Source: Chryseosolibacter sp044507775 (GTDB lineage: Bacteria > Bacteroidota > Bacteroidia > Cytophagales > Cyclobacteriaceae). From it: 64,000 nt of DNA. The notes below the pieces were generated by a model. That model did no database searches and was not told the DNA's origin. It worked only from the letters and a program-made list of their open reading frames with translations. The stretch is taken from the NCBI GenBank assembly GCA_044507775.1, contig JBIQIY010000019.1, positions 1 to 64,000 on the forward strand, written 5' to 3'. Within the stretch, counting starts at the first letter, position 1, and each line of letters opens with the position of its first letter. Shown here in pieces: positions 51,856-60,504 of this stretch. Both the position numbers and the translations under genes were made by a program.

Positions 51856-51886
51856 CAAATATACAACCGCAAAAGAAGTCACAAAA
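51856..51886 (-). promoter_or_regulatory. promoter of sodB
   Basis: On the minus strand TTTTG (51886-51882) is followed after 18 bases by TATATTTG (51863-51856), a perfect fit to TANNTTTG with normal spacing. The transcript would start near 51850, leaving a leader of about 35 bases. It is the clearest promoter in the window. Confidence 0.7.
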
Positions 51887-52010
51887 TTCGTTTTTCGGCG
51901 AAATAAACGCTGAATCTTTATTCAGGTTAATAGCGGTTTGGAGGGCACATTGCGCGCTTCACAGTGCGATATTACCGGCTCTGGGCGAATCCAAAGAGCA
52001 AATCCTTTCG

Positions 52011-52457
52011 TCAGCGGCCCCGCAGCCCACTAAAAAAAGTATCGATCAGCTGCCTTGCCTCTTCTGCTTTTACACCCGTTTCGACGAGGGTTTTCGGGTG
52101 AAGGACTGTTTTTCCCAGCAAAGTGAATCCGCGCTGGATGTCGGAAGCTCCGTAAACCAGTTTCTGCAGCTGCACCCAATGGAGCGCCCCAGCGCACATC
52201 ACACACGGCTCCAGGGTAACGTAGAGTGTGCATTCTGTCAGATACTTTGAGCCCAGGTAGTTGGCTGCAGCGGTAACGGCAATCATTTCCGCATGTGCAG
52301 TCGCATCGGTGAGTTTTTCGGTCTGATTATGCGCGCGCGCAATGATGCGATTGCGGCAGGTAACAACTGCGCCAACGGGAACTTCGTTGATCGCCAGGGC
52401 CTTCTGCGCCTCCTTCAGCGCTTCCCGCATAAAATACTCGTCTGTATAAAGCTCCAT
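52011..52457 (-). CDS. Cytidine/adenosine deaminase family (TadA-like)
   Basis: A 148-residue zinc deaminase. The active site is visible as TAHAEMIAV (zinc His and catalytic Glu) and LEPCVMCAGALHW (two Cys). N-terminal FMREALKEAQKALAINEVPVGAVV and LVYGASDIQRGF are typical of tRNA-specific adenosine deaminase TadA, which makes inosine at the wobble base of tRNA-Arg. A guanine or cytosine deaminase cannot be excluded. The start is the ATG at 52457, five bases from the stop of the upstream exported-protein gene on the same strand. Confidence 0.88.
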   Translation of the reverse strand: MELYTDEYFMREALKEAQKALAINEVPVGAVVTCRNRIIARAHNQTEKLTDATAHAEMIAVTAAANYLGSKYLTECTLYVTLEPCVMCAGALHWVQLQKLVYGASDIQRGFTLLGKTVLHPKTLVETGVKAEEARQLIDTFFSGLRGR

Positions 52458-52462
52458 GAAAC

Positions 52463-53011
52463 TTATTTTACCCGAATATTCTTCATCATCGCTCTCGCGG
52501 TGTTCTCCCATGCCTGGCGATCCCGCCTGGAACAGTTGAACGAAAAGACCAGCGTGCGTCCGGGCTCGACAAGGTATTGAATGATGGTGTATTTCAAAAC
52601 GGGATCCGCGTTTCCCAGCTGATTCTTGTTGCCGTTGATACGCGATTCAAACTCGAAGTAGATAAATGACTTTCCATTCACTTCCCGGATCCCTTCGTCA
52701 ATCATCGTCACGCGGTCGAACATGTTGGTAAGACTGGACTTAAAGAACTGGCTCGCCATTTCCAGGTTGGCATCCGGCCATCGGGTTGCCGAGATATTGA
52801 CACTGAAGTCGACGGTGCGGTCGACATTCGTGTAGGCCCCCAGCGGGGCACGCACCGACGGATACCTTTCGCTAAAATCCAGACCATCCATAGGCCTCCA
52901 ATCCTTTGGCACTGATATCGTGATGCCCTCGGTTACCTTTACTTTCATGAGACGCGGCTGGTCCATTGAAAGGAACAACAAGGGAATTAGCAGAAAAAAC
53001 TTATGATGCAT
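52463..53011 (-). CDS. Exported PsbP-like protein of unknown function
   Basis: A 182-residue protein with a signal peptide (MHHKFFLLIPLLFLSMDQPR). The mature part (KVTEGITISVPKDWRPMDGL, then TVDFSVNISATRWPD) is mostly beta strand, followed by two helices, and ends in KYTIIQYLVEPGRTLVFSFNC. This fits the PsbP/DUF1795 fold used by some envelope proteins. No catalytic residues are seen. It probably forms an operon with the tadA-like gene. Confidence 0.7.
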   Translation of the reverse strand: MHHKFFLLIPLLFLSMDQPRLMKVKVTEGITISVPKDWRPMDGLDFSERYPSVRAPLGAYTNVDRTVDFSVNISATRWPDANLEMASQFFKSSLTNMFDRVTMIDEGIREVNGKSFIYFEFESRINGNKNQLGNADPVLKYTIIQYLVEPGRTLVFSFNCSRRDRQAWENTARAMMKNIRVK

Positions 53012-53066
53012 CCGGTTTTAATGTTTGTGGTATAACGTCCAAAGGAAAGTATTATTTAAATTCGCC

Positions 53067-53186
53067 CCCACCTACGCTGAGGCTTCGGTGGGCAGGCCAC
53101 CTGCGGCTAAAGCTTTGGTGGGCAGGCCCACCTGTGCTAAAGCTTCGGTGGGCAGGCCCACCTATGCTAAAGCTTCGGTGGGCAGG
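53067..53186 (+). repeat. four tandem 30-bp repeats upstream of aspS
   Basis: Four units at 53067-53096, 53097-53126, 53127-53156 and 53157-53186. The last two differ by one base (CCCACCTGTGCTAAAGCTTC versus CCCACCTATGCTAAAGCTTC, each followed by GGTGGGCAGG); the first two are more diverged. Each unit can fold on itself, CCCACC with GGTGGG around AAGCTT. The element resembles the reverse complement of CCTGCCCGCCGAAGCTT in the 32-36 kb units. Because the period is 30, the translation would be an in-frame run of ten-residue repeats, but no gene is supported; it ends 24 bases before the aspS ATG. Confidence 0.92.
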
Positions 53187-53210
53187 TTCGTAAAACTAAT
53201 AATTTCAAAC

Positions 53211-54959
53211 ATGTTGAGAACCCATACCTGTGGTGAATTAAAATTATCGGATGTTAATAAGACAGTAGCGCTTGCTGGTTGGGTTCAGCGTACGCGCGAC
53301 AAGGGGGGCGTTCTGTGGGTAGATCTTCGCGACCGCTATGGCATCACGCAGTTGATATTCGACGAAACATCCACTGATCCATCCCTCCTGGCCGCTGCCC
53401 GCGAGCTGGGAAGGGAGTACGTTATCCAGGTGGAAGGGCAAGTCGTCGAGCGACTTGCAAAAAATGACAAGCTGCCCACGGGCGATATCGAGATCAAGGT
53501 GTCGAAGATGACACTGCTCAACGCCGCAAAAGTTCCGCCGTTCACTATTGACGATAACACCGACGGCGGTGACGAGCTACGCATGAAATACCGTTACCTG
53601 GATTTGCGGAGGACACCCGTGCGCGAAAGTTTACTGCTACGACACCGGATGGCCCAACAGACGCGGGCGTACCTCGACCAACAGAATTTCGTTGAAGTTG
53701 AAACACCGGTGCTGATCAAATCAACACCGGAAGGCGCGCGCGACTTTGTCGTTCCATCCCGGATCCACCATGGCGAATTTTATGCTTTACCACAGTCACC
53801 GCAGACCTTCAAACAGCTGTTGATGGTTTCCGGATTTGACCGGTATTACCAGATCGTGAAATGTTTTCGCGACGAAGACCTGCGCGCCGACCGGCAGCCG
53901 GAGTTTACCCAGATCGACTGTGAGATGGCCTTTATCACCCAGGAGGACATCCTTGATCTATTCGAGGGCCTGATACGCCACCTGTTCAAGACGGTGAAGA
54001 ACTTTGAGTTACCCGCCCTTCCACGAATGAGTTACGATGAAGCCATGCGTCTTTACGGATCGGACAAGCCCGACACGCGATTTGAGATGAAGTTTACGGA
54101 GATCACCGCCGAAACAAAAGGCAAGAATTTTCCCGTATTTGAAAATGCGGAATTGGTTGTGGGGATATGTGCAAAAGGATGTTCCGATTACTCGCGCAAA
54201 CAAATCGACGAGCTTACGGAATATGTGAAAAGACCACAGGTTGGCGCAAAGGGCTTAGTGTACGTTCAATACCGCACGGACGGCACGATGAAATCTTCCG
54301 TCGATAAATTTTATGCGCCCGAAGATCTGCAGAAATGGGCAAAACAATTCAATGCCCAGCCCGGCGATCTTATTCTATTGCTTGCAGGTGAAAAGGATGC
54401 AACGCGGAAACAACTGAATGAGTTGCGTCTGTTTCTGGGCGATAAACTAGGGCTGCGCGACAAGAACAAGTTTTCTGCGCTTTGGGTGATCGACTTCCCG
54501 CTCCTGGAGTGGAACGAGGAAACCAAGCGATACCACGCCATGCATCACCCGTTTACTTCGCCAAAGCCGGAAGACATTCCCCTACTCGACACAGACCCTG
54601 GAAAAGTTCGGGCCAATGCCTACGACATGGTAATCAACGGCACAGAGGTCGGCGGCGGATCCATCCGTATCCATGACCGGACAACACAGCAGATGATGTT
54701 CACGCGATTGGGATTCACCGACGAAGAAGCAAAGAAACAATTTGGATTCCTCATGGAAGCGTTCGAGTTCGGCGCGCCCCCCCACGGCGGGATTGCTTTT
54801 GGATTCGACCGCCTGTGTTCCATTTTCGGTGGTGCAGATTCCATCCGGGATTTCATCGCATTTCCAAAAAATAACGCGGGGCGGGATGTAATGATCGATT
54901 CGCCGTCGACAATCTCTGCGGATCAACTGAAAGAGCTCGGTATCACGGTGAAGGGCTGA
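53211..54959 (+). CDS. aspS: Aspartyl-tRNA synthetase
   Basis: A 582-residue class II synthetase of the bacterial type. The OB-fold anticodon domain (about 1-105) starts MLRTHTCGELKLSDVNKTV and has VALAGWVQRTRDKGGVLWVDLRDR. Motif 1 lies in VETPVLIKSTPEGARDF, motif 2 in FRDEDLRADRQPEFTQID (near 218), and motif 3 in GIAFGFDRLCSIFGG (near 528). The bacterial GAD insert lies between motifs 2 and 3. The start is the ATG at 53211, just after the 30-bp repeats; upstream in-frame codons only translate the repeats. Confidence 0.97.
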   Translation: MLRTHTCGELKLSDVNKTVALAGWVQRTRDKGGVLWVDLRDRYGITQLIFDETSTDPSLLAAARELGREYVIQVEGQVVERLAKNDKLPTGDIEIKVSKMTLLNAAKVPPFTIDDNTDGGDELRMKYRYLDLRRTPVRESLLLRHRMAQQTRAYLDQQNFVEVETPVLIKSTPEGARDFVVPSRIHHGEFYALPQSPQTFKQLLMVSGFDRYYQIVKCFRDEDLRADRQPEFTQIDCEMAFITQEDILDLFEGLIRHLFKTVKNFELPALPRMSYDEAMRLYGSDKPDTRFEMKFTEITAETKGKNFPVFENAELVVGICAKGCSDYSRKQIDELTEYVKRPQVGAKGLVYVQYRTDGTMKSSVDKFYAPEDLQKWAKQFNAQPGDLILLLAGEKDATRKQLNELRLFLGDKLGLRDKNKFSALWVIDFPLLEWNEETKRYHAMHHPFTSPKPEDIPLLDTDPGKVRANAYDMVINGTEVGGGSIRIHDRTTQQMMFTRLGFTDEEAKKQFGFLMEAFEFGAPPHGGIAFGFDRLCSIFGGADSIRDFIAFPKNNAGRDVMIDSPSTISADQLKELGITVKG

Positions 54960-55029
54960 CGGTCCCCTTGCTTTGAATTGAGGTCCTCTCATTTGAGGAG
55001 TCTGCGGCTACCCGCAATCACTTCCGGCC

Positions 55030-55776
55030 ATGGAGAAGAAAGATTATTTTTCAAAACAATCCAAAGCGTACGCCGCCTTCCGGCCTGCGTACCCGCCGGA
55101 ACTCTATGACTTTATATTCCAGTTCATAAGTAACCGGTCGGACGCATGGGACTGCGCTACGGGAAACGGTCAGGTTGCGCGATACCTGGCGGAACACTTC
55201 GACAAAGTGTATGCGAGCGACATCAGTCCGCAACAAGTCAGTAATGCCTTTAAAGCCAACAATATTTTTTATTCCATTGCACCCGCAGAACGATCGGGAT
55301 TCCCCGACCGGCAGTTTGACCTTATTACGGTCGCTCAGGCAATACACTGGTTTGATCTCCTCTCTTTTTATCGCGAAGTGGAACGGGTTGCCAGACCAGG
55401 GGCGATGTTGGCAGTTTGGGGATATGCAATGCTTACCGTCAACGAGCCGGTCGACCGATTGTACCTCGACTTTTATGAGAACAAGGTTGGTCCCTACTGG
55501 GATGGGGCGCGGCGGTTGGTTGAGAATCATTATCGCGACATTCCATTTCCTTTTGAGGAGATCAACTGTCCGGAATTCACAATACAGGTGAGCTGGACGC
55601 TGGAACAGTTCACCGGCTACTTAACATCGTGGTCTGCGACGCAAAAGTATACCGAGGCGAATCACGACGATCCTGTCAAACATCTCGCAAGGCAGCTGAA
55701 ATCGCATTGGAGAGAGGGCGAAGTCAAGTCAGTGTCCTTTCCTGTATTTATGAGGTTGGGCAGAGTGGGTAGCTGA
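55030..55776 (+). CDS. Class I SAM-dependent methyltransferase
   Basis: A 248-residue methyltransferase. The SAM site shows DAWDCATGNGQVARYLAEHF (motif I), VYASDISPQQVSNA (acidic residue for ribose), and FDLITVAQAIHWFD (motif post-II). The start AYAAFRPAYPPELYDFI is typical of the group related to yeast trans-aconitate methyltransferase-like proteins. The substrate is unknown. It stands alone after aspS. Confidence 0.88.
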   Translation: MEKKDYFSKQSKAYAAFRPAYPPELYDFIFQFISNRSDAWDCATGNGQVARYLAEHFDKVYASDISPQQVSNAFKANNIFYSIAPAERSGFPDRQFDLITVAQAIHWFDLLSFYREVERVARPGAMLAVWGYAMLTVNEPVDRLYLDFYENKVGPYWDGARRLVENHYRDIPFPFEEINCPEFTIQVSWTLEQFTGYLTSWSATQKYTEANHDDPVKHLARQLKSHWREGEVKSVSFPVFMRLGRVGS

Positions 55777-55865
55777 AGTAGAGAAGCGATTGTTTAGCGG
55801 ATTTATCTTCATTCTTTGCCAAAACTTCTTTATTCTCGTAAGGATATCCTCAGGCTGAATGCCCT

Positions 55866-57509
55866 ATGCGTTTTCTTTTCGTTTTTTGCTGCGCTCTCAC
55901 TCTCCTCAGTATAATCTTACCTGAACGACGCCAACTCGTTTATGACTGCATCATTCGCGATGGCATGATTTACGACGGCTCAGGAGGGACACCTTTTCGC
56001 GGAGACATCGCCATTCTCGCCGATACGATCGCGAAAATCGGCGATCTGAAGGCATTCAAATCTCGAAGAGAACTTAGCGCGAACGGCCTCGCTGTGGCGC
56101 CGGGATTCATCAACATGTTGAGTTGGGCGGACGAAAACCTTCGGCACGATCCACATTCCGTCAGCGACATCAAACAGGGTGTGACATTGGAAGTACTCGG
56201 CGAGGGGTTTTCACCCGGACCTGTCAAGCGCAAAAACCGTCGCGAGGCGGATAGCCTGTGGACAACACTCGGGGGATACTTTGAATATCTCGAGCGAAAA
56301 AAAGTAACTCCGAATGTCGCTTCTTTTGTCGGCGCGACATCCGTGCGGATACATGAAATGAATTTCGACAACCGCCCGCCATCACAGGACGAGCTTCGAA
56401 GAATGAAGGGCCTCGTGCAGCAGGCAATGGAAGAGGGCGCGATGGGCTTGGGAGCGTCGCTCATTTATCCGCCGGCTGCATATGCATCGACAGAAGAGCT
56501 CATCGAACTCGCGAAGGTAGCGTCGGGATATGGCGGCATATACATCACGCATATGCGCGGCGAAGGAGATTTCATCCTCGACGCGCTTGACGAGACCATT
56601 CGGATTTCCAAAGAGGCAAACATTCACGCTGAGATCTATCACCTGAAAATCAACCTGTCTCGAAACTGGGGCAAGATTGATTCGGTACTTCAAAAAATCG
56701 ACAGTGCGAGAAATGCTGGAATACCCCTCACAGCGAACATGTATCCCTACATAGCCAGTGGAACCGGACTGAATTCAAGATTACCTGCGTGGGTACAGGA
56801 GGGCGGAGCCGTAATGATGCGTAAACGAATGCAAAATCCGCGCATACGCCGCAAGGTCCTTCATGAAATGGAGGCAGGCATCCCCTCGAAAAATTCCGAA
56901 CCCGAAAAAGTTGTATTGATGAGGTTCCGACTGGACGAACTCAACAGGATATACAAAGGTAAGACCCTGCGCGAAGCCGCTGCCATCTACGGCAAGAGTC
57001 CGGATGAAACCGCGATCGACCTGATCGTCAAAGACAAATCCCGGATTGAATCGCTCTATTTTCAGCAATCGGAAGAAGTGATGCGCAGGATTCTCCAGCT
57101 TCCCTATGTCTCATTTGGATCTGACGGCGGATCTTATTCGCTTGAGTCGACGGGTCAGTACCTGGCGGATCATCCGCGCGCATTCGGAACATTTGCGCGA
57201 GTACTGGGAAAATACGTCCGCGATGAAAAGCTCCTTACACTACAGGAAGCAGTTCGCCGGATGACATCCCTGCCGGCAGCAAACCTGAAACTTGAAAAGC
57301 GGGGTCAACTCCACCCTGGTTACTTTGCCGACGTAGTCATCTTTGATCCGGACTCCATCGCTGATCTTGCCACATACGAAAATCCACATCAGTATGCGAA
57401 AGGTGTACTCCATGTCTTCGTCAACGGCGTGCAGGTGCTTGAAGATGGAAACCACACGCGTGCTACACCGGGTCGCATTCTCCGCGGCCCCGGGTGGGTT
57501 GGGAAATGA
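55866..57509 (+). CDS. D-aminoacylase-like amidohydrolase, alpha-metal HxH missing
   Basis: A 547-residue exported protein of the N-acyl-D-amino-acid deacylase branch. A signal peptide lies at residues 1-18. GMIYDGSGG, LAVAPGFIN, ITHMRGEGD, EIYHLKIN, FGSDGGSYSLEST and LKLEKRGQLHPGYFADVVIFDP are family features. Where the usual D-aminoacylase reads PGFIDxHxHxD this one has PGFINMLSWADE, so the HxH metal ligands are lost, and the usual metal-binding Cys is Glu (VLGEGFS). The later ligands, His in ITHMR, His in YHLKI and Asp in GSDGG, remain. This is a divergent subgroup or a changed activity. Confidence 0.88.
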   Translation: MRFLFVFCCALTLLSIILPERRQLVYDCIIRDGMIYDGSGGTPFRGDIAILADTIAKIGDLKAFKSRRELSANGLAVAPGFINMLSWADENLRHDPHSVSDIKQGVTLEVLGEGFSPGPVKRKNRREADSLWTTLGGYFEYLERKKVTPNVASFVGATSVRIHEMNFDNRPPSQDELRRMKGLVQQAMEEGAMGLGASLIYPPAAYASTEELIELAKVASGYGGIYITHMRGEGDFILDALDETIRISKEANIHAEIYHLKINLSRNWGKIDSVLQKIDSARNAGIPLTANMYPYIASGTGLNSRLPAWVQEGGAVMMRKRMQNPRIRRKVLHEMEAGIPSKNSEPEKVVLMRFRLDELNRIYKGKTLREAAAIYGKSPDETAIDLIVKDKSRIESLYFQQSEEVMRRILQLPYVSFGSDGGSYSLESTGQYLADHPRAFGTFARVLGKYVRDEKLLTLQEAVRRMTSLPAANLKLEKRGQLHPGYFADVVIFDPDSIADLATYENPHQYAKGVLHVFVNGVQVLEDGNHTRATPGRILRGPGWVGK

Positions 57510-57545
57510 TTTCGGAAATCAGACGAAAAAAAGAGACGGCGACCG

Positions 57546-57553
57546 TATATTTG
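57546..57553 (+). promoter_or_regulatory. possible -7 box for the TPR/PD40 gene
   Basis: TATATTTG fits TANNTTTG and lies 32 bases before the ATG at 57586. No convincing -33 TTTG stands 17-23 bases upstream, so this is weaker than the sodB promoter. Confidence 0.4.
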
Positions 57554-57585
57554 AAGTTCATTAGTTGACTTTGAGCTTTAATCTT

Positions 57586-58896
57586 ATGTCGGACACCCCT
57601 AAGTTGAGGATACTACTCCTATGCGTCTGTCTTCTCGCGATCTGTTTTTCAGGCAATAGCCAATCGGCAAAGAGCTTTGTTCAGAAAGGAGACCGATTTT
57701 TCAACAAGAAAGACTATGGAAATGCCCTCGTTCAATACGAACAGGCTCTGGGAGTCGATCCCGGCGACGCCGCAACGAACTTTAAAGCGGGGGTGTGTCT
57801 GGTTGAGGGAAGAAAGTTCAGCCAGGCCGTTTCTTACCTGGAGCGGGCCCATCAGTCAGATCCCGATGTCGCTCCTGACATTGACTATCGCCTCGGGTTG
57901 GCTTATCAGGGAAATCATCAGTATGCCGAAGCCCGGAAACATTTCGAATCACTGCTTACTAATAATAAAAGCCTTGCTCCCCTCGCGAGCCAGAAAATAG
58001 CGCAGTGCATCATTGGCGATTCCCTGATGCGCATACCATCGACCGACCGCGTTGCACCGGTCGGTGATGACATCAATACTTCTTTTTCAGAATTTTCTCC
58101 TCTTCCCATCAACGGCGGAAGTTCACTCATCTTTACGTCCAATCGATCCACAGATGAATACCAGATCAAGAGCCGAACGAACACAGGAGATGTGTACATC
58201 ACTTCCCTTGAAGACAGCAAGTGGAGCGTTCCGCAGAAAATCAGCGAAAATATAAACGTAAAAATGAATGAAGTTGCGACCTCTGTTTCCGCTGACAGCA
58301 AGACGCTGTTCCTTTATTACGAAGATGGCGGCGGCGATATTTATACTTCCACTTTTGACGATGGCAAGTGGCTCCCTCCTGTCGCGTTAAATCGTTTCGT
58401 CAACCATCCGCAGTACAGGGAATCGTCAGCGTGCATTTCACCTGACGGAAAACGATTATACTTTTCCAGCAACCGGCCAGGGGGAAAGGGTGGTTTTGAT
58501 CTTTACGTCTGCGAGATGGGATCGAATGGGCAATGGGGTCGCCCCTCCAACCTGGGTTCGCGCATCAATACGCGGGGCAACGAAGAGACTCCCTACCTGG
58601 CACCGGATGGCAATACGCTTTACTTCTCATCAGATGGTCACGCCTCATTAGGCGGTAAGGACATTTTCAAGAGCTCATTCATCAACGGCGAGTGGACCAA
58701 CGCGGAGAATCTCGGTTATCCGATCAATACCAGCGCACACGAAGCGTTTTTTATGTTGTCTAACGAGGAGATAGCTTATTTCAGCTCTGATCGAATAGGT
58801 GATGGAACGAATACAGACTTGTACAAGGTCGAATTGTCATCGATGGAAGGCGAAACTGCAGAGAAAGACGGCGGATCAAAGGCCGAACCCGAATAG
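57586..58896 (+). CDS. TPR and PD40 beta-propeller envelope protein
   Basis: A 436-residue exported protein. A signal peptide (MSDTPKLRILLLCVCLLAICFSGNSQ) is followed by about 120 residues of TPR (DRFFNKKDYGNALVQYEQAL, NHQYAEARKHFESLL) and then at least four WD40-like PD40 blades (NGGSSLIFTSNRS, DSKTLFLYYEDGGGDIY, DGKRLYFSSNRPGGKGGFDLYV, DGNTLYFSSDGHASLGGKDIF). It resembles the N-terminal part of Bacteroidetes OmpA-family proteins but lacks the peptidoglycan-binding OmpA domain, ending after a propeller and a short acidic tail. The ATG at 57586 fits the signal peptide; an upstream TTG gives a longer head. Confidence 0.85.
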   Translation: MSDTPKLRILLLCVCLLAICFSGNSQSAKSFVQKGDRFFNKKDYGNALVQYEQALGVDPGDAATNFKAGVCLVEGRKFSQAVSYLERAHQSDPDVAPDIDYRLGLAYQGNHQYAEARKHFESLLTNNKSLAPLASQKIAQCIIGDSLMRIPSTDRVAPVGDDINTSFSEFSPLPINGGSSLIFTSNRSTDEYQIKSRTNTGDVYITSLEDSKWSVPQKISENINVKMNEVATSVSADSKTLFLYYEDGGGDIYTSTFDDGKWLPPVALNRFVNHPQYRESSACISPDGKRLYFSSNRPGGKGGFDLYVCEMGSNGQWGRPSNLGSRINTRGNEETPYLAPDGNTLYFSSDGHASLGGKDIFKSSFINGEWTNAENLGYPINTSAHEAFFMLSNEEIAYFSSDRIGDGTNTDLYKVELSSMEGETAEKDGGSKAEPE

Positions 58897-58919
58897 GGAT
58901 TATTGACAAGTGTGGTATT

Positions 58920-60083
58920 CTAAAATCCATCGTCTGCCCCAGCATCAGAATCCAGCGCTTCCAGGTTTGGCAGCGTCACCCGAAGGGTAGTCCCTTCCCC
59001 GATTGCCGACTGGATCGAAACCGTTCCGTTTAGCTTTTCAATGGTTTCGCGCACGATGTACAGGCCCAGGCCCGCACCTTCACTGCGCTCGGTCGCGCGG
59101 TAGAACATTTCAAATATCCGGGGGAGATATTCTTCCGCAATGCCGATGCCGTTGTCGCGGAAAGTGAGCACCAATTCGTTGGCAGAAACATCAGCCTTTA
59201 CCTCGAGTTTGCTATCGGCCCTCTGCACGGCCCTGTATTTGATCGCGTTGGAAACAATATTGTTGACGATGACGGCAATCCTGAAAGAATCGGTGTAAAA
59301 GGGAACGTCGCCGTTGACTTCCACGGACTTCGCAATCAGATCAGATCCCTCCATATATTTCATACGGTCGAAGCTATCCTGCACAACCCTGGCGATATCC
59401 ACTTCCGAAATTGTCAGTGTACTGCGGGCATTGCGCGAATAATCGAGGATCTCTTTCAAGGTTTCATCCAGTTTATGGATGCTGTGCTGCATCATTCCGA
59501 AATATTTGTCGAGGGCCTGGTCGCCATCCTTGTTCTCAAGCTGCGCAAGATTGAGAAGGCCCAGGACCGACATAAGCGGGGCGCGCAGGTTGTGAGAAAC
59601 GCTGTAAACAAAACTGTCAAGTTCTTTGTTGATCTTGACCAGCTCTTCATTCTGCCTGCGAAGTATACGTTCCGCTTTCCTTCTTTTTACTTCATGGTTT
59701 CGCTGCTTGAGTGCATTTTGAATGGCTGCGGGCAGACGCACCATGTTTGTCTTCAGCACATAATCATCGGCACCCTGCTTCAGGCAGCTCACGGCAAATT
59801 CTTCGGATACAGTTCCGGTGACGAGGATAAAGGGAACATTGATGGCGTGCTTTCGGCATATCCTCAGTGCCTCGAGAGAATTGAACTGGGGAAGTGCATG
59901 GTCGGAAAGGATCACGTCAGGCTGAAAATGCTGCAGACTTTCCGTAAACTCCTCCTGTGAGTCAACCCTTTTGGAAGAGAACGTCATTCCTTCCCGTCGC
60001 AGGGCGCGTTCGATCAGGCCCACGTCGTCCTGGAGATCTTCAAGCATTAATATCTTCAGCATCTTCCCGGAGCTCATATTCAT
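58920..60083 (-). CDS. Response regulator-histidine kinase fusion
   Basis: A 387-residue soluble hybrid. A REC domain (about 1-125) has the acidic pocket MLEDLQDD, phosphoacceptor Asp in VILSDHALP, and Lys in YVLKTN. After a helical linker comes a kinase: H-box SFVYSVSHNLRAPLMSV, N-box IVNNIVSNAIKYR, G1 DNGIGI, and G2 GAGLGLYIV. A REC domain before the kinase means it is controlled by phosphorylation and not by a sensor domain. The start ATG at 60083 was chosen, four bases after the stop of the preceding response regulator gene; it could also be 60077. A paralogue lies at 62627. Confidence 0.9.
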   Translation of the reverse strand: MNMSSGKMLKILMLEDLQDDVGLIERALRREGMTFSSKRVDSQEEFTESLQHFQPDVILSDHALPQFNSLEALRICRKHAINVPFILVTGTVSEEFAVSCLKQGADDYVLKTNMVRLPAAIQNALKQRNHEVKRRKAERILRRQNEELVKINKELDSFVYSVSHNLRAPLMSVLGLLNLAQLENKDGDQALDKYFGMMQHSIHKLDETLKEILDYSRNARSTLTISEVDIARVVQDSFDRMKYMEGSDLIAKSVEVNGDVPFYTDSFRIAVIVNNIVSNAIKYRAVQRADSKLEVKADVSANELVLTFRDNGIGIAEEYLPRIFEMFYRATERSEGAGLGLYIVRETIEKLNGTVSIQSAIGEGTTLRVTLPNLEALDSDAGADDGF

Positions 60084-60087
60084 CAAC

Positions 60088-60504
60088 TTATTTCGGCGAC
60101 TGGTTCAGCAGCAACCAGAAAACTCCAATCTCGGCGATAGCCTTAACAAATTTATCAAAATCAACTGGCTTCACGACATAGGCGTTGGCGCCGAGCTTAT
60201 AAGATTCAATGATATCACGATCCTCCTTCGAAGAAGTTAGTACAACAACCGGTATTACTTTTCGCGCCTCGTCCGACTTCAGTCGTCGCAGCACTTCAAT
60301 CCCATCGACTTTAGGCATCTTCAGGTCGAGTAGAATAACGCGGGGTATATGCGGCGTAGTGGCAGAGAACAGGTATTTAAGAGCTTCCTCGCCATCACTG
60401 AGATGCAGGAGGTTGTTGGCCATGTTGTGTTTCTTCAGGGCATGAATAGCGAGACCCGCATCATCGGGATTGTCCTCCACCAGCAAAATTTCTATTGAAT
60501 CCAT
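60088..60504 (-). CDS. Single-domain response regulator (CheY/Rcp1-like)
   Basis: A 138-residue REC domain alone. The Asp pair in LLVEDNPDD, the phosphoacceptor in VILLDLKMPKVDG, Thr/Ser in VVLTSSKEDRD, and Lys in AYVVKPVDF are all in place. Rcp1-type regulators of this form work with phytochrome-like kinases. It lies between the PAS kinase gene (start-stop overlap TAATG) and the REC-kinase gene (four-base gap), so phosphate could pass from the PAS kinase to this protein and the REC-kinase. Confidence 0.93.
   Translation of the reverse strand: MDSIEILLVEDNPDDAGLAIHALKKHNMANNLLHLSDGEEALKYLFSATTPHIPRVILLDLKMPKVDGIEVLRRLKSDEARKVIPVVVLTSSKEDRDIIESYKLGANAYVVKPVDFDKFVKAIAEIGVFWLLLNQSPK

Noticed and set aside
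53025..53210. N-terminal extension of aspS by 62 codons
   Set aside because: The extension is the in-frame translation of the 30-bp array and has no place in the family; the ATG at 53211 matches the known N-terminus.
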